From: Choanephora cucurbitarum
Lineage: Eukaryota > Mucoromycota > Mucoromycetes > Mucorales > Choanephoraceae
Direction of reading: 5' to 3'
NCBI GenBank assembly: GCA_025331435.1
Contig: JAIWNI010000064.1
Span: 62,001-126,000, forward strand
DNA: 64,000 nucleotides
Shown here: one piece after another, positions 12,899 through 26,516 of the stretch
Layout: each line of letters begins with the position of its first letter
Numbering within the stretch: the first letter of the stretch is position 1
Translations under genes and position numbers: made by a program
The notes under the pieces: generated by a model
Databases searched by the model: none
The model's input: only the letters and a program-made list of their open reading frames with translations
What the model was told of the DNA's origin: nothing

Positions 12899-13578
12899 TT
12901 ATTCAGTCTTGTGGCCACCAGTGAATTCAGAAGTAAATTCATTCACCTTAGCCTTGAATTTGTTAGTGTGAACATCAATGTTGCCTTGAGAGTCAAGAAG
13001 GTAAGGACGCAAGAATCGGTTATAGAGTGTTTCAGCACCCTTTTTTTTTGATAAATAAGTCAATACGCTATGTCCTACTTTTTGTATTATGTCACACTTA
13101 TACCTTAAATTGAGGCAATGCCAAATAGAGAACGAACAAAGTCTTGAAGAGATAGTAGAAAGGGAACCAATAGAGAAGAATGTCAGAAAAGTATTCTACT
13201 GTTTGAACAAAACCAATGACAGTCCAATAAGTCAACCATTGTTTGTCGTCTTCTTTGTCAGGAGTTTCGATGGCCTTGAAGGAAGCATAAGCTAGAGTAA
13301 GATACATAAGTTCTCTCGTCCTTCCCAAGATCAACACACTTACCAGGGTACAACCAAGAAATAGTGTTTGTCAACAATTGACCAGCAAAGTTAAAGAAAA
13401 TCATCAAAAAGACAACACCTGCAGCACCGAGAGCAACATAACTTTTAGGAACACCTGTCTTTTGTTCAAAGTCATTGGCATACTTATATTTGGATAACTC
13501 AACATCCAAACGACTAAGTGTCTCTTTTAACTTCTTTTGAGCACCTTGGGCACTATAAGGACTAGCAGCTGTAGACAT
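12899..13578 (-). CDS. YOP1: REEP/DP1/Yop1 ER-shaping protein
   Basis: Three exons give about 180 residues. The TB2/DP1/HVA22 signature is clear: hydrophobic hairpins ([19 protein letters not shown]), then [25 protein letters not shown] across the intron near 13280-13345, then a second hairpin ([35 protein letters not shown]) and a polar C-terminus (NRFLRPYLL..., ending GGHKTE). Yop1/REEP5 proteins insert wedge-like hairpins into tubular ER membranes and generate curvature, working with reticulons. Length and motif order are normal for the family, so the gene looks intact. The start is the ATG at 13578. Confidence 0.92.
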
Positions 13579-13718
13579 TTGTACTTTATATAAAACAGAA
13601 AAAAAAAAGAAGAAAAGAAAAGAAAATAAAAACACGAAAATCAGAAAATAAAATACTAGCCAAGAAATGCTGTTAAAAAAAAACTCAGCCATAAACGTGA
13701 AACAATTATTTCTCTATT

Positions 13719-14509
13719 TTAGTAAATTTCATCAAACGGTCTAGTATCTGCAAAGCAACTCTCAAATACACTTGAGACTGCTCGTTCTGCTTCTTCTTCA
13801 TTCTGACAATTAGGGTTCTGTCTAACAGAAATAATTGCTCTTCTTTTGACACAAGCTTGGTGTTGCTTTGTAAAGGTAAAGAAGCCTCTTTGAATCTCTC
13901 GAGTCCAACCACAATCACCACTTAAACTTGCTGCTCTGATCTATATTTAATTCCTTTAGTTTTCTGAGTGTATTATAAAAAAAAAGCCTTACTTCACTAC
14001 AGGCTTGATGCTTTAGATTATTCCAGTCGACATTGAATTTATGATGATCATACATGTGCACCATTTCATGTACCATGGTATGTTCCTGATGTTTCTTAGA
14101 GACCAGTCTGTTTTGACACAACAGAATACCGTCCACAGGTGAAAAGCCTCCTGCCTTAGTGATATCACAAGGCATACATTTAAAGTCGTCACGTTCCATA
14201 TGCTTGTTGATCTTTTTGAGTTCTTCCATCATAAAGCGAACAGGTGGACCTACATGTAAAGTGTTAGGGCTCCATTGTGTGAAAGAGAGATCTGAACTGA
14301 CTGTTTTTTAGAAGGTTGTTTTTCCATGATTCACATTGATTGCATTGATAGTCTTCTAGATCAGTCTCAAGACGCTTTCTGTAGTCTGCTTCTTCTGCTG
14401 GTGTCATGCCAAGTCCTGTAATGAACTTGAGTGATTTGGTCCATTTCTCAAACTTCTTTAAATCTTTCAAAGAGACTCGCTCTTCGGTTTCTTTATCGCT
14501 GGCACTCAT
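13719..14509 (-). CDS. ATP23: Mitochondrial inner membrane protease Atp23
   Basis: Three exons code for about 235 residues. The zinc metalloprotease motif HEMVHMYDH (HExxH) is preceded by CQNRL and CMPCDITKAGGFSP, the usual Cys-rich ATP23 pattern, and the N-terminal half has the CNQCE pair. The C-terminal exon (13719-13945) continues as IRAASLSGDCGW... RGFFTFTKQHQACVKRRA..., the conserved ATP23 end. Atp23 resides in the intermembrane space, where it matures the ATP synthase subunit Atp6 and helps assemble the F0 part. All expected catalytic residues are present. The neighbouring YOP1 is on the same strand, with the ATP23 stop only about 140 nt upstream of its start. Confidence 0.93.
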
Positions 14510-14668
14510 TATACGAAAGGGAAAAAAAAAGACAGAGAGAGAAATCCCTGCGGATGAAATTTATTTAAGCAAGATTATTTACATGGCTTATACGTATTTT
14601 TTTTTAATAATAATAATAGTGTCTAAGTATATAGAAAGAACAAAAAGAAAATGTAGGTTCAATAGTTT

Positions 14669-18769
<4,101 letters not shown>

Positions 18770-18784
18770 GCATAACAAGCCAAT
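18770..18784. repeat. LINE target-site duplication, 3' copy
   Basis: The sequence GCATAACAAGCCAAT is repeated at 24095-24109. The two copies bracket the retrotransposon, with this one next to the T-run (poly-A tail on the minus strand). The last T is ambiguous because it merges with the tail. Confidence 0.9.
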
Positions 18785-18887
18785 TTTTTTTTTTTTTTTG
18801 TAAAATTAATTAAAAATAATATAGTCAAACATCGCTGAGAGGTGTGACGTGGAAAACGGGCTATGAGAAGGGAAGTCAGTCAATGAC

Positions 18888-21800
18888 TTAGTCTAACAGA
18901 GGATGACTTTTGAGCGAAATTGAGCAATGACTAATAATGTCATCGACAATTCGCTCGTTTTCGAAGGGGGAGGAATGGATGATATAGTTCCAGTAGGCTG
19001 ACCAAATTCGCCACTGTGTAACAGAGAGAATTGTGAGAAGTTTCTGGTCCATTGGCACAAGAGGGTGGTGGCCTTCGAAGCAGAGCGTGTTGTAAATCTG
19101 TGTAGGTGTGAAATATATGAACGGGTAGAAGCATGCGAGGATGTCAATCCATATGGACCATTTGAAGGGACAATGAACCACGAAGTGGGGAAAGGAGTCT
19201 ACTTGTATATGGCATAGCCTGCAGCGGTCGGATGGGGCCCGTCCAAAGGTCGAGAGAACAGCTGCGGTTGGTAACTTCCGGCAAAGTAAGCGAAACCAAA
19301 CGTCTCTTGCAGGCAAAGGCATAGAAACTGACCAGAATAGGCGGAGTCTACTAGCTGCGATTGGTAGACTGCGATCGGTAGCTTCGTGAAATTCGTGCAT
19401 CGTATAGCCCCTTGAGGTAAAGCGTGTCCAAAGAGAGTGAGAAGTCAGCTGACTCTGTAGAGAGGAGAGCGGGGGAACCGAAAGATCAGGGTCGATATCC
19501 TGTATAATATATTGCCAGAGAAAGGGTAGCAGTTGGATTCGTCGACGTTGCAATACATCCAAGAATAAGGTATAACATAGTCGAGGGAATACTGTGTACT
19601 CGGCCTGTATCTTCAAACGAAGTCGTTTTTGGATTGGGTCAACAATAAGAAAGGTCTCGGCCAATAACGTAGAATGTCGATGTAGCCAATGATTCTGGGG
19701 AATGTTTCTAAACATTCTTTGTAATGGTAACTTCAGGAGAAGGCCAACAGGAAGAGTAGAAATATCAAACTGAACTCCCAAGTGGTCGAAGGCACGAAAG
19801 ATTACTGGTAGAATCGATGTGTGGGAGCAGAGTGGATGAGAACGGAAGGCAGGTTCAAACAGGGCCAGTGAGGGTAATGTGGAAACAGGGGACAGGAAGC
19901 CTAAATGATATTTCAGAGCAGAGGTCACCAACCCGTCATCTGAACGAGAGAAGAGGCTAAAGATCCATTTCATTTGTAGCAGCAGGTGTTGTCGAGACGG
20001 TTCAAGCAGGCCTACTCCTCCTTTGGTGAAGTCAAGACAGAGTTGGTTAAAAGCCACTCTGGGATATTTGTTCTGCCAGACAAACGTATAGATCATGCTT
20101 CGCAGTTTTTCAAAGAAGCGTTTGGGAGGACTGAGGAGTCTGAGGGTGAACCAAAGTCTTGAGAGAATGAGGGTGTTGGCTACTGTGGCTCGTCCTCTCA
20201 GAGAGAGACCCCTAGCGGCGAATGCTTGTATCTGGTTTTTAATTTTCTCAAGCAACATGTTTTCGACATATCTGCGTTGAGGCACAGAGTAGCAGATATA
20301 AAACCCCAAATAACGGAAAGCGGTAGGTGCGGAGGCATGATAGTACTGGGATATGTGTTGTTCGTGAAGGAGGGTCTGCCATTGCTGATGCTCACGTCCA
20401 TTCAGTGAGAAGGCCTCAGTCTTATGCTGATTGAAACGGGCATTGGATACAGCCCCATAGTTCTGAAGATGATGTTGTAGTCTAAGGAAATCATTCCTAT
20501 CATTTACAAAGACACATATGTCGTCAGCGTAAGCCAAGCATTTCACCTGTTGTCTTTGGTCGGAATGGGTTGAGACATATCCCACGTAGGACTCATCCTG
20601 AAGGATGGATAGGAGCAAAGGTTCTAATGCCAAATTGAACAAGAGAGGCGATAGAGGATCACCCTGTCGGAGGCCACGTTCCTGATATACCGGCGATGTG
20701 AAAAACCCGTTCACATTAATGCGTACTGAGTTGCCGAAAAACAAACTATTGAGGCTGTGGATCATCGTAGAGGGAAATCCGAACGCATGCAGTACCTGAG
20801 TAAGGTAAGTACCTAACACCCTATCATAGGCCTTTTCCTGGTCCAATAAGAGGCCGATGCCCGGTGCTGATTGATGCTGTGCCTGTTGTACGATCAAATG
20901 CACCAGCAAACCATTTTCCCCAATGAATCTGCCAGGCAGAAAGCCTGTTTGATAGGGGTTGATCAACCTAGACACTATGGGAGCCATCCTCTTGGTCAGC
21001 AATCTAGTAAACACCTTCGCATCAAAATTGATTAGAGATATAGGTCTCCAATTTTTCAGATCCTGAAGATCGTTTTTCTTGGGGAGAAGTCGTACCCGGA
21101 TATCCTTCCATGAGGGAGGGATAATACCTTTGGTAAGTGCATCATTATAAACCTCTTCAACGAGTGATTCTAAGATTGGAAGGCTAAAAAGTAGATTGAG
21201 GTAAGTATAACCTAATCCGTCACTACCTGGACTGCTCTGCTTGGGGCTTCTCTTGGATAGGTGCTGAAGGGTTTCACTTGTGATATAGTCCATCAATTCA
21301 TCTTTGTCATCCTCGCTTAGTCGTCGGTCAAAGCGGATGGTCTGCAGATATTGATCTATGGAATCCCTACTTACCGGATCAGCAGTATATAGATTCTGGT
21401 AAAACCTATGTGCGATCGTCTCCATGTCTTTCTGGTTGGTATGTGTGTGATCAGGGATGGTACTCGACGTATCCCGCAGACCTGTCATACGCTGTTGCGC
21501 GGTCCTCCGAGTGTGTATCGATTTGAGGTATGAGATGTTTTTCTCTCCATTCTCCTGCCAGCGGATGCCTGATTTAAGGATTGCAATCTGAGCTATTTCC
21601 TGCTGCAGAGTCTGAATCTGGCGGTCTAGAGGAGGTAGAAGCAGCGATCTGAGTGATGGTGTTGGCTTCGTTCGAAGTATTCTGTTCCGACGTTTTTCCA
21701 GTAAACGCAGAGTGCGTGTTCTCCAATCGTTGTATTCTACAGAGTAGGACTTAATCACCCTGCGAGTGGTTTCCTTTACCTGTTCCCATTTCTGCTGAGC

Positions 21801-22664
21801 AGTAAGGTCTTCCTGCCAGCCTGTCATCAGTTTTTGTAGTCTTAGTTTTAGGTGGGTGCGCAGTTTTGAGTGTGATGCATAAGTCGGATTACCCCTCCAG
21901 AGCCCAGGGCCTGTCGAAGAGGTACCCATACGGATATGCACACTCAGCACAGAATGGTCTGACCAGATGCTAGGGAGTGGGGAAATGTCAGTGTCACATA
22001 GGCCTATTGAAATATCCTTTCCTAAGTAGATGTAATCAATGGTTGACATGGAGTAGTCGGTCCCTCTTTTGCGTTGGAAAGTGGGGAAATCTTGTAGGTC
22101 GCCGGTATTCATAGCGTTGTAGAAAGTTTGACTTAGCATACTCCTCCATCTTTGTGATGTGGATGTAGTTAAGTCGCTTTGTCGCAAGTGTGAGTAGTTG
22201 AAGTCACCAGATATAATAAGTTGATCGAAATCAATGATATTTCGCATATTGTCTAGGAGATCATGAAGATGTCTAAAGAATGTACGGCGAGCCGTACTGG
22301 CTCCTGCAGGAGCGTACAGGTTCAGTAGATAAAAAGGTTCATGTTGCTGTTGGGTGTGTTCAACTTGGATGAGTTGAATTCTTTCAGAGTCAAAGAAAGA
22401 GGACGTGTCAATTACAGAGAGTTGTAGGTCATTTGAAAAGGACACAATTCCCACTTTGGACGTCCAGAAAGATTGGTTGCATTGGAAAAGCATATTGAGA
22501 CGGGTACCTTGGTCAGTGTGTCTGACTTGGGTTTCTTGAAAGCATATAATATCGTATTGTTGAAGTCGAAGATAACGGATGTAATCTTTTTGTAAAGGAG
22601 TGGAATGGGTTTTCACTAAGCTATTTGCATTTAGTGAGGCATATTTTAGCATAATTTCTTTCAT
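18888..22664 (-). CDS. LINE ORF2: endonuclease-reverse transcriptase
   Basis: Single open frame of 1,258 residues. The N-terminal apurinic-endonuclease-like domain (about residues 1-235) shows ASLNANSL, CFQETQV, LYAPAG, SGDFN and the terminal WSDHSVL motif. The reverse transcriptase (about 470-790) has LLPKKNDLQDLKNWRPISL, LLLDQEKAYDRV, GLRQGDPLSPLLFNLALEPLL and the catalytic LAYADD. A C-terminal zinc-binding segment CRLCHIQVDSFPHFVVHC (C-x2-C-x8-H-x4-C) matches the zf-RVT domain common in plant and fungal LINEs. No stop or frameshift is seen, so the protein may be functional. ORF2 is in a different frame from ORF1 and starts 17 nt after its stop, so it may depend on reinitiation. It nicks target DNA and copies the element RNA by target-primed reverse transcription. 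Confidence 0.95.
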   Translation of the reverse strand: MKEIMLKYASLNANSLVKTHSTPLQKDYIRYLRLQQYDIICFQETQVRHTDQGTRLNMLFQCNQSFWTSKVGIVSFSNDLQLSVIDTSSFFDSERIQLIQVEHTQQQHEPFYLLNLYAPAGASTARRTFFRHLHDLLDNMRNIIDFDQLIISGDFNYSHLRQSDLTTSTSQRWRSMLSQTFYNAMNTGDLQDFPTFQRKRGTDYSMSTIDYIYLGKDISIGLCDTDISPLPSIWSDHSVLSVHIRMGTSSTGPGLWRGNPTYASHSKLRTHLKLRLQKLMTGWQEDLTAQQKWEQVKETTRRVIKSYSVEYNDWRTRTLRLLEKRRNRILRTKPTPSLRSLLLPPLDRQIQTLQQEIAQIAILKSGIRWQENGEKNISYLKSIHTRRTAQQRMTGLRDTSSTIPDHTHTNQKDMETIAHRFYQNLYTADPVSRDSIDQYLQTIRFDRRLSEDDKDELMDYITSETLQHLSKRSPKQSSPGSDGLGYTYLNLLFSLPILESLVEEVYNDALTKGIIPPSWKDIRVRLLPKKNDLQDLKNWRPISLINFDAKVFTRLLTKRMAPIVSRLINPYQTGFLPGRFIGENGLLVHLIVQQAQHQSAPGIGLLLDQEKAYDRVLGTYLTQVLHAFGFPSTMIHSLNSLFFGNSVRINVNGFFTSPVYQERGLRQGDPLSPLLFNLALEPLLLSILQDESYVGYVSTHSDQRQQVKCLAYADDICVFVNDRNDFLRLQHHLQNYGAVSNARFNQHKTEAFSLNGREHQQWQTLLHEQHISQYYHASAPTAFRYLGFYICYSVPQRRYVENMLLEKIKNQIQAFAARGLSLRGRATVANTLILSRLWFTLRLLSPPKRFFEKLRSMIYTFVWQNKYPRVAFNQLCLDFTKGGVGLLEPSRQHLLLQMKWIFSLFSRSDDGLVTSALKYHLGFLSPVSTLPSLALFEPAFRSHPLCSHTSILPVIFRAFDHLGVQFDISTLPVGLLLKLPLQRMFRNIPQNHWLHRHSTLLAETFLIVDPIQKRLRLKIQAEYTVFPRLCYTLFLDVLQRRRIQLLPFLWQYIIQDIDPDLSVPPLSSLQSQLTSHSLWTRFTSRGYTMHEFHEATDRSLPIAASRLRLFWSVSMPLPARDVWFRLLCRKLPTAAVLSTFGRAPSDRCRLCHIQVDSFPHFVVHCPFKWSIWIDILACFYPFIYFTPTQIYNTLCFEGHHPLVPMDQKLLTILSVTQWRIWSAYWNYIIHSSPFENERIVDDIISHCSISLKSHPLLD

Positions 22665-22681
22665 AAAAATATAGAGAAAAC

Positions 22682-24094
22682 TTATTGAGGGGAAGCACCA
22701 TTGTGCTCCTGGTTCGTAATGTTCTCTATACTCCTCTCTACTACATCTAGTTCTTTTGTGAGTTGATCTAGTGTTTCACTTTCTGTAGCGGACAATTCCA
22801 CGCCTGCAGGGTGGGATTTGAGCTGCTGGATCTGCTGGACGTATGTCTTTTTGGCTTTTAAGGCGGAAGCTAATACCTGTTCTATGTCTTTGTTAGCCTC
22901 CGATAGCAGGAGGTCCTTTTCTTCGTGGGATACTGTGTCCACTTCATCTGTATCGATATCCGAGTGGGACAACTCGCTGTCGTCGTCAGACTCACTCATG
23001 GGGTCAAAGTCTTTGTCGTTCTCATCATCTTCGCTCATAAAGTCATCAGCCAATGTGGGTGTTGTGGTCTGATGGGAAGTCGAATGACTCTCTGGATGTG
23101 GTGTAGGCGTAGATGTTTCCGCATATGCCGATTTCATTGCCTCCTTTGAAGGAGCAGGTGCCGGAGATGATCGCTTCGGCATCTTCCGCTTTTTGTTTTG
23201 AGTAGCAACGTTCTTACGAGGGCATTCGAAAGAGCGATGTCCCAATTGATTACATGAGTAACAAATAATCCGGGCTTTTGCCTTATCACACTCAAATTTG
23301 GTATGATTTGTCTGGTGACAGTAGCGACACCAGGTGGGCATGTTGTGCCATGTTGCATGAAAAACGTCGTTGCTATCTTCGCACCAAGGAATGTTGTGAT
23401 CTAGTGGTTGGTGCTTAATCGACTGGTCCTGACTATCTGTGGTAGGTGACTGCTGTTCCTGAGTAATGATGGCAAGTACTGCATATCCTGTGCCAAGGAA
23501 AATGCCAGTAACTGGCTCGGTATGGATACCAACGTCTACCACTTGTCCAAACGGTTTCAAACTCTGTTTCAAGCCCTCCAAAACCTCTGTTCGGGAGAGA
23601 GGAGGAAGGTTGGTCAATTTCAAGTCGATGTATGTGGACTCAACATCGGAAGCTCTGCACGGGTACACTTTGGTCTGACTTTTACCAAAGAAGACCCCAT
23701 TTGTTTCGAGGTCATTGTCGTCCTTTTCTTTGGCAATATATGTCTCTAAGTAGTGAAGTTGCTTGTCATTGATTACTGAACAGGCGTGAACACCCGGGTG
23801 TTGCTTGCCGAGTTCCTGAATACACTGTAGGTCGCTGTACTGCTTGCCGATGCGAGAGATGTCAAGCAAGAAAGCATTCGGGCGTCTAGACGATCTATAG
23901 ATCCGAGAGTGGATCTCTATTACTGGTGTGTCGCTGTCTGTGTGAGAGGCCTGTACATCGCTATGCATCAGTGACACCTTGTGCTTGGAGGTGAGCACTT
24001 GAGCATAGGTTTTCTTTTTTGGCTGTATAATTGGTGGCGAAGCCGTTTCAGACTCCGCTCTCCGAAAAAACTGTTGGGAGTTGGGAAGAGCCAT
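22682..24094 (-). CDS. LINE ORF1: gag-like RNA-binding protein with two CCHC knuckles
   Basis: 470-residue frame starting at the ATG at 24094 (MALPNSQQFFRR). Two consecutive zinc knuckles, CRYCHQTNHTKFEC and CYSCNQLGHRSFEC (both C-x2-C-x4-H-x4-C), lie at about residues 255-300. An RRM-like beta/alpha stretch precedes them (TYIDLKLTNLPPL... FGQVVDVGI). The C-terminal part is acidic and Ser/Thr-rich, then a predicted coiled-coil (KAKKTYVQQIQQLKSHP... LDQLTKELDVVERSIENI). Such ORF1 proteins coat the element RNA to form the retrotransposition particle. The start codon is the first base of the inserted sequence, so a native upstream leader may be missing. Confidence 0.9.
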   Translation of the reverse strand: MALPNSQQFFRRAESETASPPIIQPKKKTYAQVLTSKHKVSLMHSDVQASHTDSDTPVIEIHSRIYRSSRRPNAFLLDISRIGKQYSDLQCIQELGKQHPGVHACSVINDKQLHYLETYIAKEKDDNDLETNGVFFGKSQTKVYPCRASDVESTYIDLKLTNLPPLSRTEVLEGLKQSLKPFGQVVDVGIHTEPVTGIFLGTGYAVLAIITQEQQSPTTDSQDQSIKHQPLDHNIPWCEDSNDVFHATWHNMPTWCRYCHQTNHTKFECDKAKARIICYSCNQLGHRSFECPRKNVATQNKKRKMPKRSSPAPAPSKEAMKSAYAETSTPTPHPESHSTSHQTTTPTLADDFMSEDDENDKDFDPMSESDDDSELSHSDIDTDEVDTVSHEEKDLLLSEANKDIEQVLASALKAKKTYVQQIQQLKSHPAGVELSATESETLDQLTKELDVVERSIENITNQEHNGASPQ

Positions 24095-24109
24095 GCATAA
24101 CAAGCCAAT
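24095..24109. repeat. LINE target-site duplication, 5' copy
   Basis: GCATAACAAGCCAAT, identical to 18770-18784, immediately upstream of the ORF1 start codon. Flanks outside the two copies differ (TAC before the left copy, GCCCTGACC after the right), as expected for a duplication produced on insertion. Confidence 0.9.
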
Positions 24110-24561
24110 GCCCTGACCAAAGAATAATAGGTAGATAGTGGTTTACTCCAGATTGACTCTCAGCCTCCAACCATGTATATTAGGTAACTGTACTATTTAT
24201 ACGTTGAAGCTGTGTCCCCAGCGCCCAGCGAATAACAATACCAGTTTGGTAAGTTGCTCATACTTCTCTTTAGCTTATTATGTTCTCAATCATTCAATAT
24301 AGTTCTGGAATAGAGATGCAAGTCCTGCTGCTGATATCAGAAGCAGCCCATTGGAATACGTCCATTCGAGATGGGTTTTTGAATGAAGTTCAGCTGGATC
24401 AACAAGAGGTTGATAAGAACAAGGACTGTAGACAAAGTCCATCATACGATATATTTTGTCTGGTGAAGGTAATACAAACGAACAAAGTAGCTACTTTTCT
24501 AATTCGGTATATATTTTTCCGATACTGTGGCTTGGCTTATGCAAAAAAAAGGGAGGTGAAT

Positions 24562-26361
24562 TTATTCTTTGGTAGACAGTAAAACAGACAAATCCAAACA
24601 TGGCACTTTACCATTAGGTAGGGTACCCATAGGACAAGCTTTCCAATTTTCGTACAATCTCCAGTGGTGTGATGCTGCTTCATCCACTTCCATATCATCT
24701 TGTTTTGTCAGTCTTCTCTTCTTCTTGGGCACCTTTCGGTGGTTATTACTGATATGGTTTAATTGAGACTTTAGCTGATCTAATTCGAGTGTCAACTCTT
24801 GTTCCTGTTGCTTATGTAATGGCAGTATCTCTTCACCAGACTAATTCAATAGAGAGGAAGGTAGTTGAGTACAATCGCGTTTCGCAGTGCTATGCTTTTT
24901 TCTGTTTACCTTTTCCTTGATTGACTTGTAGATCATTTGATCAATGTAACGAGTAAAGGGCTTTATCGAGTTCCCCAGTTCAGTATCTACTGTAGCAACC
25001 ATGTGAAGAACAGAGCGAGTACTAACAAAGAATGTAAGTAAAAGGCATTGAAGAATAAAGATTTACTTTACTAGTAGTTGGGGTGGCGAAGAGATGCATC
25101 TAAAATGTCGTCCATAGTCAAATGAGTTAATGTACGCTGCTTTTGAGGTTGACTGAATTCTTGCACAAAATGCCTTAGCCAACAAGCTAATTAATTGATT
25201 GGTCAGTCCATCTAATCAAACCACATTGCTTCCAATACCTACTTAATGTGAGTAAATAACTAGGTGTCTGTGTAGGATCATCCGCTTTTTCTTTAGTAGC
25301 CTATGAGTCAATGTCAGCTTCTATAATAATTTCCTTCTTTTTTTTTTCTTGTATAAACCTTACAAAAGCAGCATATGGATTGAGTAAAGTTTCGTTGACT
25401 TTGAATTCTATGTTATCTGTTCAGTACTATCTCTTGTGTGTCAAAATAGACAAAAGAGGTTACCTTCATTGATATTTAATCGTTTAATTATAGCTTTCAC
25501 TAACTGTCTGCCGAAATCAGGAAATCCTACATCCAGACCTTGTATCAAAGGTGTCCAAAGTTCAATCAATCCCTTTGAAATCTGCATTTCTTCAGGAGAG
25601 GCGCGCTTCTTCTTGCCTGTAGGCACTAATCCGCCCACATTTAATAATAAGGGAATCACATCCTGCTGCAACTGTTCTTCTTGATAACCGATCACTTCAA
25701 TCAGCTGCTGAATGCATGCCACATAAGCGTCTGGATCGCTTGAATTTGCACTGTATTTCTCCTTCATAAAACTCTTTCTACATTCTTTATACTGATTCAA
25801 TTTTGACTTGATTTCATCATGATTCTGTTGATCTGCTTTCTTCAAGTTGCGTACCCAATAATTATCATGTAACCAAGCAACGGCTTGCATAGCACCATCA
25901 CGAAGAACCATTAAACTGGGTAAATGTTCATGTGTACTGGCGTGTCTCAGGTCAACGAACCATGAAGGCAGACCGATACTACGAGCAAGTACTTGAATCG
26001 ACTTGGCAAACTTACCCTTTTGTTCGCGATCAACAAGGCCGTTGACAAATCGAACCAATGCCATAGCATAAGTCAGACGAAGCTCCTTGTGGGATAGATG
26101 ACTCGACTGTTCGTCATGAATGATGATCTCAATCAAAGCAGCTGTTGTTTCAACGGAAGAAGGTATTTCACCTCGGTTAGTCCATGTTTGCACCTACGAC
26201 AGACAAGTCAATCAAGAGCATAATAGAAAAAGTTTTCCACTTACTCGATCAATACCGCGTCTCACTTGGTCTACTTGCGTCTTTCGATCGGCAAATAACC
26301 AATGATAGACGGTTTCGAATTCTTGATAGTTTACCCAAGGAACTATACGTGTTTGGTACAT
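24562..26361 (-). CDS. LAS1: Las1 pre-rRNA endoribonuclease
   Basis: Multi-exon gene of about 480-500 residues. It starts at the ATG at 26361 (MYQTRIVPWVNYQEFETVYHWLF), the typical Las1 N-terminus (PW...W.EF..V...L). The HEPN nuclease signature RHASTH (R-x4-H) is followed by EHLPSLMVLRDGAMQAVAWLHDNYW, strongly conserved in Las1. Later exons are linker and helical region, and the last exon ends WRLYENWKACPMGTLPNGKVP, the Las1 C-terminal W..CPIGTLP-like motif that binds the Grc3 kinase. Las1 cleaves ITS2 during 27S pre-rRNA processing with Grc3/Nol9. All key residues are present. At least six introns are needed; their borders are approximate in the 24.8-25.4 kb part. Confidence 0.9.
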
Positions 26362-26516
26362 AAGTAGAATAAAATAAAAAAAAAATAAAGCTGAAGAGAA
26401 AGAGCAAAAAGGGAGGATCTTGTCAATCCTTGAGACAACAAGCCACTTAGTATAGGAAATCCTATCAATTTTTATGCAACTCCTTCTTTCTCTTTTATTT
26501 TTTAATAAACTAGATC
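26362..26516. promoter_or_regulatory. Divergent promoter LAS1 / TPR-like gene
   Basis: 155 bp separate the two start codons of oppositely transcribed genes, so they probably share a bidirectional promoter. It holds A-rich and T-rich tracts; I identify no specific factor site. Confidence 0.55.

Larger units (their letters stand above)
18785..24094 (-). mobile_element. Two-ORF non-LTR retrotransposon (LINE)
   Basis: A 5.3-kb element transcribed on the minus strand, with the order ORF1 (gag-like), 17-nt gap, ORF2 (endonuclease plus reverse transcriptase), about 87-nt 3' UTR and a poly-A tail seen as a T-run at 18785-18799. A 15-bp perfect target-site duplication flanks it. Both ORFs are open end to end, which suggests recent insertion. 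The 5' duplication copy directly abuts the ORF1 ATG at 24094, leaving no 5' UTR. Base composition is visibly more GC-rich than the flanks. Confidence 0.93.

Noticed and set aside
19000..20400. Plus-strand open frames within the LINE
   Set aside because: They are antisense to ORF2, which has clear reverse transcriptase motifs; no independent support.
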